64,000 nucleotides of DNA, from the NCBI RefSeq assembly GCF_000772105.1, contig NZ_CP009354.1, positions 2,480,001-2,544,000 of the forward strand. The letters are read 5' to 3'. This document shows, piece by piece, positions 39,122 through 48,252 of this stretch. The stretch comes from Vibrio tubiashii ATCC 19109. GTDB lineage: Bacteria; Pseudomonadota; Gammaproteobacteria; Enterobacterales; Vibrionaceae. The translations under genes and the position numbers were made by a program. Each line of letters opens with the position of its first letter. Position 1 is the stretch's first letter. Under the pieces are notes generated by a model, which did no database searches, was not told where the DNA came from, and saw nothing but the letters and a program-made list of their open reading frames with translations.

Positions 39122-40546
39122 TTACGCGTTCGCTGGCTCTAACTCGCCTTTCATTTGCGCACGCTTGTAGAAGAACAGGGTCAATGCGGCAGGTACGGCA
39201 ATTGCCACTAGCATTGCGATTGCAAAAATGCCCCAGAACTGTGGTTGGATAGATAAGATACCCGGTAGACCGCCCACACCAATACCGTTCGCCATAACGC
39301 CCGCACTACCACAGATCGCTGCTGCAATTGCACTACCAATCATTGCGCTTAGCATTGGGAACTTGTACTTCAAGTTAATACCGTACATCGCAGGCTCAGT
39401 TACACCTAAGTAAGCAGAAATCGCCGCTGGAACTGAAATATCGCGCTCACCATGTTTTTTACTGATGATGATAATGCCGACAACCGCTGAAGCTTGAGCA
39501 ATGTTTGATAGAGCGATCAATGGCCAAATTGGCGTACCACCTAGGTCTTGCATTAGTTGCAGATCGACGGCGTTAGTCGTGTGGTGAATGCCAGTGATAA
39601 CAAGTGGTGCGTATAGGAAACCAAATACCATCGAACCTATTACCGCGAAGTCTCCAGTCATCGCCGCTTTCGCTGCAAATGCCACACCATCGCCTAATAC
39701 ACGGCCAAACGGACCAATTAGAGAGTGAGCCAATACCACAGAAACAATGATAGAAACGAAAGGAACAACAACTAAGTAAAGGTAAGAAGGAACAATACGT
39801 TTCAGGTTAGTCTCAATAAACGCCAGCGCCATACCCGCTAACATCGCAGGAATCACCTGAGCTTGATAACCGACTTTTTCAATCACGAACAGGCCAAAGT
39901 CCCACACTTCTGGGGCTTGCTTACCGATAAGATAGGCATTCATCAACTGCGGAGAGACCAGAGTCACACCTAGAGTGATACCTAAAATTGGTGTGCCTCC
40001 TAGCTTCTTCACTGTTGACCAACATACCCCAACAGGCAGGAAGAAGAAGATTGCTTCGCCAATTAACCATAAGAAGCTATGAACCGTTGCCCAGAACTGA
40101 CTAATTTCAGTTAGCGACTGGCCATCAAACATCTTGATGTCACCAATCACATTACGGAAACCTAAAATCAAACCACCAGTGATGATTGCTGGAAGTAGCG
40201 GTACAAAGATTTCAGCAAGATGGGAAATACCACGTTCCAATACATTCATATTTTGGCGAGCAGCAAGCTTCGCTTCGTCTTTTGACGCTTCGCTCTTACC
40301 TGATAGCTCAATCAGCACTTTATACACTTCATCAACTTCAGTTCCGATCACTACCTGGAACTGACCCGCATTGGTAAAGCAACCTTTTACGATTGGCAAC
40401 GCCTCTAGCGCTGTCTCGTCTGCTTTATCGGTATCATTCAGTACAAAGCGAAGGCGAGTTAGACAGTGGCTTACACTCGCGATGTTTTCGCGGCCACCAA
40501 CTAATTCAATCAGACGCTCAACTTCTTGTTTCGCAATCTTACTCAT
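39122..40546 (-). CDS. treB: PTS trehalose-specific EIIBC component
   Basis: TreB imports trehalose and phosphorylates it on entry. The start at 40546 (MSKIAKQEVERLIELVGG) has AGGGTGG eight bases upstream; longer frames upstream are not supported. The IIB domain (about 1-85) carries the phospho-cysteine in SHCLTRLRF, and the IIC domain (about 105-465) about ten membrane segments with GIHHTTNAVD. No IIA domain is present, so Crr (EIIA-Glc) is the expected donor. It lies 74 bp before treC and behind two TreR-like operators. Confidence 0.96.
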   Translation of the reverse strand: MSKIAKQEVERLIELVGGRENIASVSHCLTRLRFVLNDTDKADETALEALPIVKGCFTNAGQFQVVIGTEVDEVYKVLIELSGKSEASKDEAKLAARQNMNVLERGISHLAEIFVPLLPAIITGGLILGFRNVIGDIKMFDGQSLTEISQFWATVHSFLWLIGEAIFFFLPVGVCWSTVKKLGGTPILGITLGVTLVSPQLMNAYLIGKQAPEVWDFGLFVIEKVGYQAQVIPAMLAGMALAFIETNLKRIVPSYLYLVVVPFVSIIVSVVLAHSLIGPFGRVLGDGVAFAAKAAMTGDFAVIGSMVFGFLYAPLVITGIHHTTNAVDLQLMQDLGGTPIWPLIALSNIAQASAVVGIIIISKKHGERDISVPAAISAYLGVTEPAMYGINLKYKFPMLSAMIGSAIAAAICGSAGVMANGIGVGGLPGILSIQPQFWGIFAIAMLVAIAVPAALTLFFYKRAQMKGELEPANA

Positions 40547-40584
40547 ATCCATGTCCACCCTAATTGGATTCTCATTCATCTGTT

Positions 40585-40599
40585 GTCAACAATGTTGAC
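40585..40599. promoter_or_regulatory. Perfect palindrome in the treB leader
   Basis: GTCAACAATGTTGAC is a perfect 15-bp palindrome around a central A, 39 bp before the treB ATG. It differs from the TGGGAAC operators nearby and may be a site for another regulator or an RNA hairpin. Confidence 0.45.
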
Positions 40600-40635
40600 G
40601 ATTCAAACTGACTAAGCTTGTTGTTTTTCTATTTA

Positions 40636-40649
40636 TGGGAACATTCCCA
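40636..40649. promoter_or_regulatory. TreR-like operator 1
   Basis: TGGGAACATTCCCA, a near-perfect LacI-family palindrome, between treR and treB. It shares TGGGAAC with operator 2, 55 bp away, a spacing that would permit looping. TreR binding is inferred. Confidence 0.7.
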
Positions 40650-40690
40650 AATGTACTTATTATATTGTCAGATCTACTTACAGATAAAAA

Positions 40691-40704
40691 TGGGAACAGT
40701 CCCA
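40691..40704. promoter_or_regulatory. TreR-like operator 2
   Basis: TGGGAACAGTCCCA, a second copy of the palindrome, about 52 bp past the treR stop codon. Confidence 0.7.
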
Positions 40705-40755
40705 TTAATTGAAAGAGATCACAGTATAATTTTAAATCACTTTGAAAATAATGGC

Positions 40756-41703
40756 TTAGATTGAGATAGGTTCTTGAGTGATATGAACTTGCTCAAGCTC
40801 ACCATTAATTTGAGAAATCAGCAACTTAGCAGCCCTTTCACCGGCTAAAGAGTAACCTGGGTCAATACTAAATACTTTGGGAAATAGGAAGGAAAGCAGT
40901 TCATTTCCACCCACGCCAGTGACAACCACATCTTCACGATTGAGCTCTTGTAAACGCTTAATGACCCCTAAAGCTAAGGTGTCACTGGCACAAACAATCG
41001 CTTGAACGCCTTGAGTCAAAACTTCGTCCACCAGCAAATAAGCACTCTCGTGGTTTAGTTGACCTGTCTGATAGTTTGGTGAAATAGAGTGAGATTGGCA
41101 CCAATCCAGATAAGCGTCTAAACGCAATTTACCTGTGGTTTTATCACTAGGATCGACGCCAATAAATGCGACGTTCTTGAGGCTCTTTTGTTCTAAGAAT
41201 TGCAACGCCTTAACAATGACTTGTCTATTGTCGTAGTTGATTGACGAAACTTTATCTGTATCCATCGCGATAACCACAGTGCGATTATGCCAGCTCGCGA
41301 GCTTAGCAATATCAAAGTCACTAAAGCCGAACACGATGACGCCATCAACATTACGCTTTTTCAGCACATCCAAATGCTCGTTGGTCTTTGCTCGGTCGAA
41401 CTGGCTCTCCATAATGACAACATCATAGCCCGCGCTATATAAGGTATTAAGCATACTTCCCACGGCTTTGTTTTCTGATGGAGAATCGAGACGAGAGATA
41501 ATGACCCCCACCACTTTTTGACTTCCTCCACGCATCGCTTGTGCTGATTTTGAAGGAACATAACCAGATTCCTGAATCACCCGTTCGACCTTAGCACGTG
41601 TTTCTGGCTTAACTTTAGGATCGTTAGTCAGAACACGAGAGACGGTCGATTTGCCTACGCCGGATAACCGGGCAATATCAAGAATGGTTAGTTTTTTGCT
41701 CAT
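40756..41703 (-). CDS. treR: Trehalose operon repressor TreR (LacI family)
   Basis: TreR represses trehalose genes and is released by trehalose-6-phosphate in E. coli. The 315-residue protein has an N-terminal LacI helix-turn-helix (LTILDIARLSGVGKSTVSRV), the hinge helix SKSAQAMRGG, and a periplasmic-binding-like effector domain ending in the dimer core. It is on the same strand as and upstream of treB-treC, with two palindromic operators in between. Confidence 0.94.
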   Translation of the reverse strand: MSKKLTILDIARLSGVGKSTVSRVLTNDPKVKPETRAKVERVIQESGYVPSKSAQAMRGGSQKVVGVIISRLDSPSENKAVGSMLNTLYSAGYDVVIMESQFDRAKTNEHLDVLKKRNVDGVIVFGFSDFDIAKLASWHNRTVVIAMDTDKVSSINYDNRQVIVKALQFLEQKSLKNVAFIGVDPSDKTTGKLRLDAYLDWCQSHSISPNYQTGQLNHESAYLLVDEVLTQGVQAIVCASDTLALGVIKRLQELNREDVVVTGVGGNELLSFLFPKVFSIDPGYSLAGERAAKLLISQINGELEQVHITQEPISI

Positions 41704-41735
41704 AAAGTCGTGGGTCTAGTAGTTGAACGTTGCAA

Positions 41736-41752
41736 GGAGGCGATACGCCTCC
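41736..41752 (-). terminator. Hairpin between the MliC-like gene and treR
   Basis: GGAGGCG and CGCCTCC pair around a three-base loop, on the minus strand followed by TTGC. A weak terminator at most. Confidence 0.4.
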
Positions 41753-41773
41753 AGACACGCTATCGTAAAAGAT

Positions 41774-42118
41774 CTATTGGGTAATGCAATTTTTATACAC
41801 CAAGTGGCTAAGTTCTAAGCGGGCTTCTTTGCCTTTGGTATAGAGGGTCACTGGGTTTTGTATTTCTGCGGTGCCATCGTCGAGAATGTATTTAGTGCCA
41901 GAGCCAGAGGGAACCTGGATCATGCGATAATCTTTCTTTGGTAACCTTAGCAGTGCCGTATAATCATTGGGCATTAAGGCTAGCTTGAAGGTTTCGCCAC
42001 CACTACATTGATAGAATAGAAAATCACCTTGGTAGTGGTTTTCACGTTCCATCGAAGTAAAAGAGCACGCTGACACGCTCAGCCCTACTGCGAGTGCAAT
42101 TAACAACCGATATCTCAT
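41774..42118 (-). CDS. MliC-like lipoprotein (C-type lysozyme inhibitor family)
   Basis: A 114-residue predicted lipoprotein; GGAGGG upstream marks the ATG at 42118. The signal peptide ends at lipobox LSVSACSFT. The mature part has the MliC pattern: an opening YQCSGGETFKL, the serine loop VPSGSGTKYILDDG, TLYTKGKEARLEL with the conserved Lys, and a final Cys (YKNC) that can pair with the first. MliC proteins block host or phage lysozymes in the periplasm. Function is inferred from this pattern; it is not part of an obvious defence locus. Confidence 0.78.
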   Translation of the reverse strand: MRYRLLIALAVGLSVSACSFTSMERENHYQGDFLFYQCSGGETFKLALMPNDYTALLRLPKKDYRMIQVPSGSGTKYILDDGTAEIQNPVTLYTKGKEARLELSHLVYKNCITQ

Positions 42119-42137
42119 GATTCCCTCCAAACAAAAC

Positions 42138-42162
42138 AAAGGCCGCCCTAGGCAGCCTTTTT
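42138..42162 (-). terminator. Terminator after gmhB
   Basis: AAAGGCCGCC and GGCAGCCTTT with a CTA loop and runs on both sides, five bases past the gmhB stop. It lies directly ahead of the MliC-like gene, whose promoter must therefore overlap it or lie in gmhB. Confidence 0.82.
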
Positions 42163-42166
42163 CAGT

Positions 42167-42718
42167 TTATTTTGCTAAATACGCTGGGACTTCTTTAATA
42201 CTGTCGAGTACCACAGACGCGATAGCTTCGCCTTTCTCTGTGACAGGTTTGCCTGTACGGACAAGGATTTTGGTGCCAACACCGGCTGCTTCGGCTGCCA
42301 TCATGTCTTCGGCTTTATCGCCCACCATAACAGAGTTCGCCATATCAATTTTCAAGAAGTCACGCGCTGAGATAAACATACCAGGCTTTGGCTTGCGGCA
42401 GTCACAGTCTTGCTTATATTTGCCTTGACCGTGTTCAGCATGGTGCGGACAGTAGTAAATACCATCAAACTCAACGCCGTTATCGACAAAGTTCCAGTCC
42501 ATCCATTGGGTCAAAGATAGGAAACGATCTTCACTGAACTTACCACGAGCAATCCCCGACTGGTTTGTCACCAATACCAGTTGGTAGCCCATATCTTTCA
42601 GTTTCTTGGTCGCTTCAAATACGCCATCAACAAACTCAAAATCGTGCTCATCATGAACATAGCCGTGATCGATGTTAATCACGCCATCTCGGTCTAAAAA
42701 GACTGCTGGTTTTGCCAA
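42167..42718 (-). CDS. gmhB: D-glycero-beta-D-manno-heptose 1,7-bisphosphate 7-phosphatase
   Basis: GmhB removes the 7-phosphate from heptose bisphosphate in ADP-heptose synthesis for the LPS core; GmhA (54 kb) makes the first intermediate. The 183-residue HAD phosphatase has FLDRDGVIN (nucleophile Asp), [10 protein letters not shown], the zinc site [24 protein letters not shown], and [10 protein letters not shown]. Divergent from metN as in E. coli. Confidence 0.96.
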   Translation of the reverse strand: MAKPAVFLDRDGVINIDHGYVHDEHDFEFVDGVFEATKKLKDMGYQLVLVTNQSGIARGKFSEDRFLSLTQWMDWNFVDNGVEFDGIYYCPHHAEHGQGKYKQDCDCRKPKPGMFISARDFLKIDMANSVMVGDKAEDMMAAEAAGVGTKILVRTGKPVTEKGEAIASVVLDSIKEVPAYLAK

Positions 42719-42809
42719 AATATGCTTCTCTATGTACTTTGCTTTACAAGAATTATTGCACGCTTTATTTCTTTCATCACTATCTAATTACTAATCGATT
42801 GAGCAAAAG

Positions 42810-42833
42810 ATACGTTTAGACGTCTAGACGTAA
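42810..42833. promoter_or_regulatory. MetJ operator (three tandem met boxes)
   Basis: Three adjacent octamers ATACGTTT, AGACGTCT and AGACGTAA match the met box AGACGTCT at 6, 8 and 6 of 8 bases. They lie just upstream of the metN promoter. MetJ with S-adenosylmethionine is the expected repressor. Confidence 0.88.
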
Positions 42834-42842
42834 AAATATCTA

Positions 42843-42871
42843 TTGACAGAAAACATGTAAGACCATAGCAT
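42843..42871 (+). promoter_or_regulatory. Predicted metNIQ promoter
   Basis: A consensus TTGACA with a 17-bp spacer to TAGCAT, directly after the met boxes. Confidence 0.6.
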
Positions 42872-42940
42872 CATCTACTAAATGAGATGTAGCTCAACAT
42901 TATCTGCTGCTCTTCATCTAATCTGATAGCGGGTCTCTCG

Positions 42941-43975
42941 ATGATTGAAATTAATCAAGTAAATAAGGTGTTCTACCAAGGCAGTAAGGAAATACATGCC
43001 TTAAAGGAGATCAACCTTCATATTCCACAAGGAACAATCTTTGGTGTTATTGGCTCATCGGGAGCAGGGAAAAGTACGCTTATTCGTTGTGTAAACATGT
43101 TAGAAGCACCGACAACAGGCTCGATTGTTGTTGATGGTGTCGATCTCACAACACTCAGTAAATCGCAACTTAGCGAAGCTCGCCGTAACATCGGTATGAT
43201 CTTCCAGCATTTCAACCTACTGTCATCGCGTACGGTTTTTGACAACGTTGCTCTACCACTTGAGTTAGCAGGCAAAGATAAAGCGCACATCAGCACTAAA
43301 GTGACTGAGCTGCTGAAACTGGTCGGCCTTGAAGATAAGCATGAAAGCTACCCTTCAAACCTAAGTGGTGGTCAAAAGCAGCGTGTTGCGATCGCACGTG
43401 CTCTTGCTTCTGATCCAAAGGTTCTTCTGTGTGATGAAGCGACTAGCGCATTGGATCCAGCCACCACTCAGTCGATTCTAGATCTGCTAAAAGAGATCAA
43501 CCGCAAGCTGAACATCACTATGCTTTTGATTACTCACGAAATGGACGTTGTAAAAAGCATCTGTCACGAAGTAGCGATCATTGGCGATGGCGAGCTGGTC
43601 GAAAAAGGGACTGTCGGTGAAATTTTCGCTCATCCTAAAACAGAACTGGCGCATCAATTCATTCGTTCTACACTCGACTTGTCGATTCCAGAAGATTACC
43701 AAGTTCGCTTGCAAGCAACGCGTGTTGAAGGCAGTTACCCATTGGTTCGTCTAGAGTTCACAGGCGCAACAGTCGATGCTCCTTTGATGACGCAAATTGC
43801 CCGTAAATTCAACATTGATGTCAGCATTCTCAGCTCTGACCTCGATTACGCCGGTGGTGTGAAATTCGGCATGATGGTCGCAGAACTATTTGGTAATGAA
43901 CAAGATGACAATGCAGCGATTGAGTTCCTGCGTGAGCACAAGGTAAAAGTAGAGGTGCTAGGCTATGTCCTTTAA
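42941..43975 (+). CDS. metN: Methionine ABC transporter ATP-binding protein
   Basis: MetN powers the D/L-methionine importer. The 344-residue protein has Walker [12 protein letters not shown], the signature [15 protein letters not shown], Walker [14 protein letters not shown] and a C-terminal NIL domain (about 265-344) that senses methionine and inhibits transport. It overlaps metI by 11 bp. Met boxes upstream point to MetJ repression. Confidence 0.98.
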   Translation: MIEINQVNKVFYQGSKEIHALKEINLHIPQGTIFGVIGSSGAGKSTLIRCVNMLEAPTTGSIVVDGVDLTTLSKSQLSEARRNIGMIFQHFNLLSSRTVFDNVALPLELAGKDKAHISTKVTELLKLVGLEDKHESYPSNLSGGQKQRVAIARALASDPKVLLCDEATSALDPATTQSILDLLKEINRKLNITMLLITHEMDVVKSICHEVAIIGDGELVEKGTVGEIFAHPKTELAHQFIRSTLDLSIPEDYQVRLQATRVEGSYPLVRLEFTGATVDAPLMTQIARKFNIDVSILSSDLDYAGGVKFGMMVAELFGNEQDDNAAIEFLREHKVKVEVLGYVL

Positions 43976-44642
43976 TGAAATTTCACAGTGGCTGAGCTTA
44001 AACAGCAATCTACTTATCGGCGCGACTTGGGATACTATCTACATGGTTGCTGTGGCGGGCATTGTTGGCTTTGCCGTTGGTATTCCACTCGGTGTGATTC
44101 TGCATATCACCAAGAAAGGTGGTTTACTTGAGAACACGAAACTAAACAGTGTACTCGGCGCTATTGTTAACGTGGGTCGTTCCGTACCTTTCCTAGTGCT
44201 GATGGTCGCCATTATTCCAGTTACCAAGCTATTAGTTGGCACATTCATCGGTACAACAGCAGCCATCGTGCCTCTTACAATCGGCGCCATCCCATTTGTT
44301 GCTCGTCTTATCGAAGGTGCTCTACTTGAAGTCCCAACGGGATTAGTTGAAGCAGCACAGTCGATGGGCGCAACCCCGATTCAAATTATTTCTAAGGTAC
44401 TGCTTCCTGAAGCGATGCCAACCATCGTTAACTCGGTAACCATTACACTCGTCACGCTTGTCAGTTACTCAGCAATGGCAGGAACGGTTGGCGGTGGCGG
44501 CCTAGGTGACGTCGCCATTCGATACGGTTTCCACCGCTATGACGTGGTCATTATGGCCGTGACTGTAGTAATGCTTATCGTACTAGTTCAGATCATTCAA
44601 TCCATTGGTGATGCGATTGTTCGTCGTGTCGATCACCGCTAA
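43965..44642 (+). CDS. metI: Methionine ABC transporter permease
   Basis: MetI is the membrane channel of the methionine importer. The 225-residue protein has five membrane segments and the EAA-type coupling loop [20 protein letters not shown]. It overlaps the end of metN, implying coupled translation, and precedes metQ by 44 bp. Confidence 0.98.
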   Translation: MSFNEISQWLSLNSNLLIGATWDTIYMVAVAGIVGFAVGIPLGVILHITKKGGLLENTKLNSVLGAIVNVGRSVPFLVLMVAIIPVTKLLVGTFIGTTAAIVPLTIGAIPFVARLIEGALLEVPTGLVEAAQSMGATPIQIISKVLLPEAMPTIVNSVTITLVTLVSYSAMAGTVGGGGLGDVAIRYGFHRYDVVIMAVTVVMLIVLVQIIQSIGDAIVRRVDHR

Positions 44643-44686
44643 GAATACAATAAAGAATACTCACAGATTTAATTTATAAGGAGATA

Positions 44687-45499
44687 GTGATGAAATTCAG
44701 TCTTAAAGGTCTATTAACTATCGCAGCTGCTGCATCAGCATTGGTACTAGCAGGTTGTGGAGAAAAAGAAGCAGATACTAGCAAGATCAAAGTTGGTGTT
44801 ATGGCTGGTGCAGAAGCACAAGTGGCTGAAGTGGCTGCTAAAGTCGCTAAAGAAAAATACGGCCTAGATGTAGAGCTGGTTACTTTTACTGATTACGTAA
44901 CACCAAACGCAGCACTAGATGATGGCTCTATCGACATCAATGCGTTCCAACACAAGCCATACCTAGATCAGCAAGTTGCCGACCGTGGTTACAAACTGAC
45001 TATCGCGGGTAACACGTTTGTTTACCCAATCGCGGGTTACTCTAAGCAAGTGAAAGCGGTCGACGAAATTGAAGAAGGTGCTCGTATCGCTGTACCTAAC
45101 GATCCAACAAACCTAGGTCGTTCACTGATTCTACTTGAGCAACAAGGACTGCTGAAACTTCGTGAGAACGTTGGCCTGCTAGCAACTGTACGTGACATCG
45201 TTGAAAACCCGAAAAACATCACTATCGTAGAGCTAGATGCTGCGCAGCTACCACGCTCTCTAGATGACGTTGCGCTTTCTGTTATCAACACAACTTACGC
45301 AAGCTCTATCAACCTAACACCACAAAAAGACGGTGTATTTGTTGAAGACAAAGAGTCTCCATACGTAAACCTAATCGTGTCGCGTGAAGACAACGCACAA
45401 GCGGAAAACGTCCAAAACTTTGTTAAGTCTTACCAGACTGAAGAAGTTTACACAGCGGCTTCTGATATCTTCCAAGGTGGCGTAGTTAAAGGTTGGTAA
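44687..45499 (+). CDS. metQ: Methionine-binding lipoprotein MetQ
   Basis: MetQ delivers methionine to MetNI. The 270-residue precursor has lipobox LVLAGCGEK and the family segments KVGVMAGAEAQVAEVAA and DINAFQHKPYLDQQ. AAGGAG precedes the start. It is the last gene of the operon and is followed by a terminator. Confidence 0.97.
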   Translation: MMKFSLKGLLTIAAAASALVLAGCGEKEADTSKIKVGVMAGAEAQVAEVAAKVAKEKYGLDVELVTFTDYVTPNAALDDGSIDINAFQHKPYLDQQVADRGYKLTIAGNTFVYPIAGYSKQVKAVDEIEEGARIAVPNDPTNLGRSLILLEQQGLLKLRENVGLLATVRDIVENPKNITIVELDAAQLPRSLDDVALSVINTTYASSINLTPQKDGVFVEDKESPYVNLIVSREDNAQAENVQNFVKSYQTEEVYTAASDIFQGGVVKGW

Positions 45500-45528
45500 T
45501 CACTTACTTTTGCTAACATAAGCTCTCA

Positions 45529-45553
45529 AGGGTTGACGTAATGTCAGCCCTTT
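45529..45553 (+). terminator. Terminator after metQ
   Basis: GGGTTGAC and GTCAGCCC with a five-base loop and TTTTC, overlapping the end of the convergent binding-protein gene. It resembles the GGGTTGA-type terminators after lnt and the yitT-like gene. Confidence 0.8.
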
Positions 45554-46326
45554 TCTTTTGGTGGCACTGTTTTTAGACTATCGAAGTAGTCATCAATGAT
45601 GGCTTCATAGCGTCCATCATCCTTCATTTCTCTTAGCACTTGGTCAAATCTGTCTCTAAGCCACTGATGCTCTTTCAGCTTAGAAAACGCGATATAGCTG
45701 GGCGTGGCCTCGATTGGCGGCGAGAGTATTTCCAGTGCTTGTTCCATTTGTTCACTAGCCAGAATGCTTCGCGCACCAAAATCATTATTTACCCACACAT
45801 CAGCACGCCCCGTCCTGACCAAGCGAGCGCAATCTTCAGTTCGGTTGCGCCAAAAGACTAGCCTAAAGCGCCCATCCGCCAATAAAGCATCCATCTGCTT
45901 ACCATAACTGACTCGATTGACAGCGCAGATAGCGACCGCCGAAACATCACGGGATAAAAAGTCGTAGCTACTTATCTTACTACTTCTTTTTACCACTAAG
46001 CTTATATTCTGCGTAAACAAGATCTCATTAGAGTAATCGGCAAACTTTTCACGTGTTGGATTTTTAAATGCGGTAAAGATAGCGTCAGCACGACCAAACT
46101 GAACATTACTCAAAGCTCGTGCCCAAGGTAAAACTTCTATTGATATCGGGACATCGAGTTCATCAAACACGGCCTCAACAAGCTCGACGGCCACACCAGA
46201 TAACTCCCCTTCGCGATGGACGATATAGGGCGGATAGTCAAGCGTGACTAACTGCACTGTGGTTGCACTGACTGCGGGAAGAGAGCACAACCATATCAAT
46301 AGCGTCAAAGCCCAAAGCTTACCCAT
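45544..46326 (-). CDS. Solitary periplasmic solute-binding protein (SBP_bac_3 type)
   Basis: A 260-residue protein with a signal peptide (cleavage near AVSA-TTVQ) and the amino-acid-binding-protein fold: LVTLDYPPYIV, LSGVAVELVEAVF, LPWARALSNVQFGRADAIF. No permease or ATPase gene is adjacent, so it may serve as a sensor-like or scavenging binding protein. The ligand is unknown. Its ATG has a weak ribosome site, but a 27-codon frame with a strong one overlaps the start. Confidence 0.85.
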   Translation of the reverse strand: MGKLWALTLLIWLCSLPAVSATTVQLVTLDYPPYIVHREGELSGVAVELVEAVFDELDVPISIEVLPWARALSNVQFGRADAIFTAFKNPTREKFADYSNEILFTQNISLVVKRSSKISSYDFLSRDVSAVAICAVNRVSYGKQMDALLADGRFRLVFWRNRTEDCARLVRTGRADVWVNNDFGARSILASEQMEQALEILSPPIEATPSYIAFSKLKEHQWLRDRFDQVLREMKDDGRYEAIIDDYFDSLKTVPPKEKG

Positions 46327-46405
46327 GCTCGTTGGCTTGAATTACGGAATGATATGAGCCTGAAGAAAGCTCTGTATTGGAAAGAGCTGAGTTTGTTGAT
46401 TCATT
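46319..46405 (-). CDS. Possible 27-residue leader peptide overlapping the binding-protein start
   Basis: ATG at 46405 is preceded by TTGGAGGTAAA, one of the strongest ribosome sites here. The frame reads MNQQTQLFPNTELSSGSYHS and ends VIQANEHG; its TAA stop lies inside the first codons of the binding-protein gene in another frame. Such overlap would let ribosomes finish and restart, coupling expression. There is no run of one amino acid that would indicate classic attenuation. It could also be a chance frame. Confidence 0.4.
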   Translation of the reverse strand, partial: NESTNSALSNTELSSGSYHSVIQANEHG

Positions 46406-46494
46406 TTACCTCCAAGGCATAGCGCTCTACCGATAAGTAAAGTTCACCCCTACCACTTGTCAACTCCTCAGACTGTTCAGAAAATCTATAGGTA

Positions 46495-46523
46495 CAAAAA
46501 AGCCGGAGCAATGAGCTCCGGCT
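46495..46523 (-). terminator. Terminator after the AbgT gene
   Basis: AGCCGGAGC and GCTCCGGCT with a five-base loop; the plus-strand A run becomes a T run on the minus strand. Confidence 0.92.
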
Positions 46524-46548
46524 AAATCGTTCAATAAAGTACGTGTGA

Positions 46549-48135
46549 TTAAGGCGTGTAGTACGTCGCCGCACCAGGACCTACAGGTAGACCCAAGATA
46601 AACACCCAAACGTAGAACAGTAAACTCCAACCCACGATGAACACAATTGAGTAAGGTAGCATGGTCGCAATAAGCGTACCGATACCTAGGTTCTTCATGT
46701 ATCGCGTTGCTACAGCAAGGATAAGACCGAAGTAGCTCATCATAGGCGTGATGATGTTAGTAGTAGAATCACCGATGCGGTAAGCCGCCTGAATAGTTTC
46801 TGGCGCGTAGCCAACTAGCATCAACATAGGAACAAAGATTGGTGCTGTTACTGCCCATTGTGCAGACGCTGAACCGATCATTAGGTTGATGAAGCCACAC
46901 ATAAGAATGAAGGCGAAGAACAGCATTGGGCCAGTTAGACCAATCTCTTGTAGGAAGCTTGCCCCTGCAACAGCGAAGACTTGACCAAAGTTAGTCCACT
47001 TGAAGAATGCTACAAATTGAGCAGCGAAGAATACCAGTACAATGTACATGCCCATTGAAGACATAGACTTAGACATTGCATCGATAACATCGCGATCTGT
47101 CTTCATCGTGCCAACAACTTTACCGTAAACAAAGCCAGGTACAGCAAAGAATACAAAGATAAAGGCTACGATACTCTTCAGGAATGGTGAACCAGCAATG
47201 GTACCTGCGTCAGAGCGAAGGATGCCGTCAGCTGGAACGACTGTCCATGCAAGAAGCGCTGAAACCGCTAGTACCGCAAGACCCGCAAGCTTAAGACCTT
47301 TTTTCTCTACAGCAGTTAGACCACCCATCTTGTCTTGAGATAGGTCTTCTGACGCTTCTTCATCATTGTATTTACCTAGTTTAGGCTCAACGATTTTTTC
47401 AGTAACAAACGCACCAGTGATCGCAATGAAGAAAGTCGACACAAACATGAAGTACCAGTTAACTTCAGGTCCAACCGTGTAAGTTGGGTCAATCATTTGC
47501 GCAGCAGTTTCTGTAATACCCGACAGAAGTGGATCAACAGTACCGATTAGCAGGTTTGCAGAGTAGCCACCTGAAACACCAGCGAATGCCGCAGCAAGAC
47601 CAGCTAGAGGGTGACGACCTAAAGAGTGGAATAGCATTGCCGCTAGCGGGATAAGTACCACGTAACCTAGCTCAGATGCCGTATTAGAAATGATACCTGC
47701 GAATACAACCGTTACTGTAACCATGCGCTTAGATGCGCCCATTACCATACCGCGCATTGCTGCCGACAATAGACCAGAGTGTTCAGCAATAGCGACACCT
47801 AGCATAGCGACTAGCACAGTACCTAGCGGTGCAAAACCAACAAAGTTTTTCACTAAGTTAGTAACGATTAGCTCCAAACCATCAGCATTTAAAAGGCTGA
47901 CAACGTGGATCATGCCGTCTGCTGCACGACCTTTCGCACCTTCAGGGCGCGGGTCCATAACAGATACTTCAAAGTAACCTGCAATACCAGATAGCACTAA
48001 GATAGCTAAACAGAAGATGGCGAATAGAGTGATAGGATGGGGTAATAGGTTCCCCAAATATTCAACAGCGTCTAAGAAACGCGTAAATAGCGGCTTCTTA
48101 GGTGAATTTTGTTTAATTGAAGCAGATGAACTCAT
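46549..48135 (-). CDS. AbgT family transporter
   Basis: AbgT proteins carry p-aminobenzoyl-glutamate in or, in some species, export sulfonamide-like folate analogues. The start at 48135 follows AAGGAGGGAACAG, giving 528 residues; a longer frame upstream lacks a ribosome site. About eleven membrane segments and the family stretches PHPITLFAIFCLAILVLSG, NTASELGYVVLIPLAA and GDSTTNIITPMMSYFGLIL are present. No abgA/abgB hydrolase is nearby, so direction and substrate are open. Confidence 0.92.
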   Translation of the reverse strand: MSSSASIKQNSPKKPLFTRFLDAVEYLGNLLPHPITLFAIFCLAILVLSGIAGYFEVSVMDPRPEGAKGRAADGMIHVVSLLNADGLELIVTNLVKNFVGFAPLGTVLVAMLGVAIAEHSGLLSAAMRGMVMGASKRMVTVTVVFAGIISNTASELGYVVLIPLAAMLFHSLGRHPLAGLAAAFAGVSGGYSANLLIGTVDPLLSGITETAAQMIDPTYTVGPEVNWYFMFVSTFFIAITGAFVTEKIVEPKLGKYNDEEASEDLSQDKMGGLTAVEKKGLKLAGLAVLAVSALLAWTVVPADGILRSDAGTIAGSPFLKSIVAFIFVFFAVPGFVYGKVVGTMKTDRDVIDAMSKSMSSMGMYIVLVFFAAQFVAFFKWTNFGQVFAVAGASFLQEIGLTGPMLFFAFILMCGFINLMIGSASAQWAVTAPIFVPMLMLVGYAPETIQAAYRIGDSTTNIITPMMSYFGLILAVATRYMKNLGIGTLIATMLPYSIVFIVGWSLLFYVWVFILGLPVGPGAATYYTP

Positions 48136-48233
48136 CTGTTCCCTCCTTGTAGTTATTCCTGCGCAAATGTGACAAAAATGTTCCAAATGCCAGCGCAGGG
48201 TACTCGACAAAATACTCAATTAGAAATGCAAAA

Positions 48234-48252
48234 TGTTACAAAGTGTGTAACA
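48234..48252. promoter_or_regulatory. Perfect inverted repeat upstream of the AbgT gene
   Basis: TGTTACA-AAGTG-TGTAACA has perfect 7-bp arms, about 100 bp upstream of the AbgT start codon in AT-rich sequence. It has the form of an operator for a dimeric regulator. It does not match Crp, Fnr or TyrR well. Confidence 0.5.

Noticed and set aside
40134..40598. Plus-strand frames opposite treB
   Set aside because: Antisense of the treB IIB and IIC coding region; composition and lack of start signals argue against genes.
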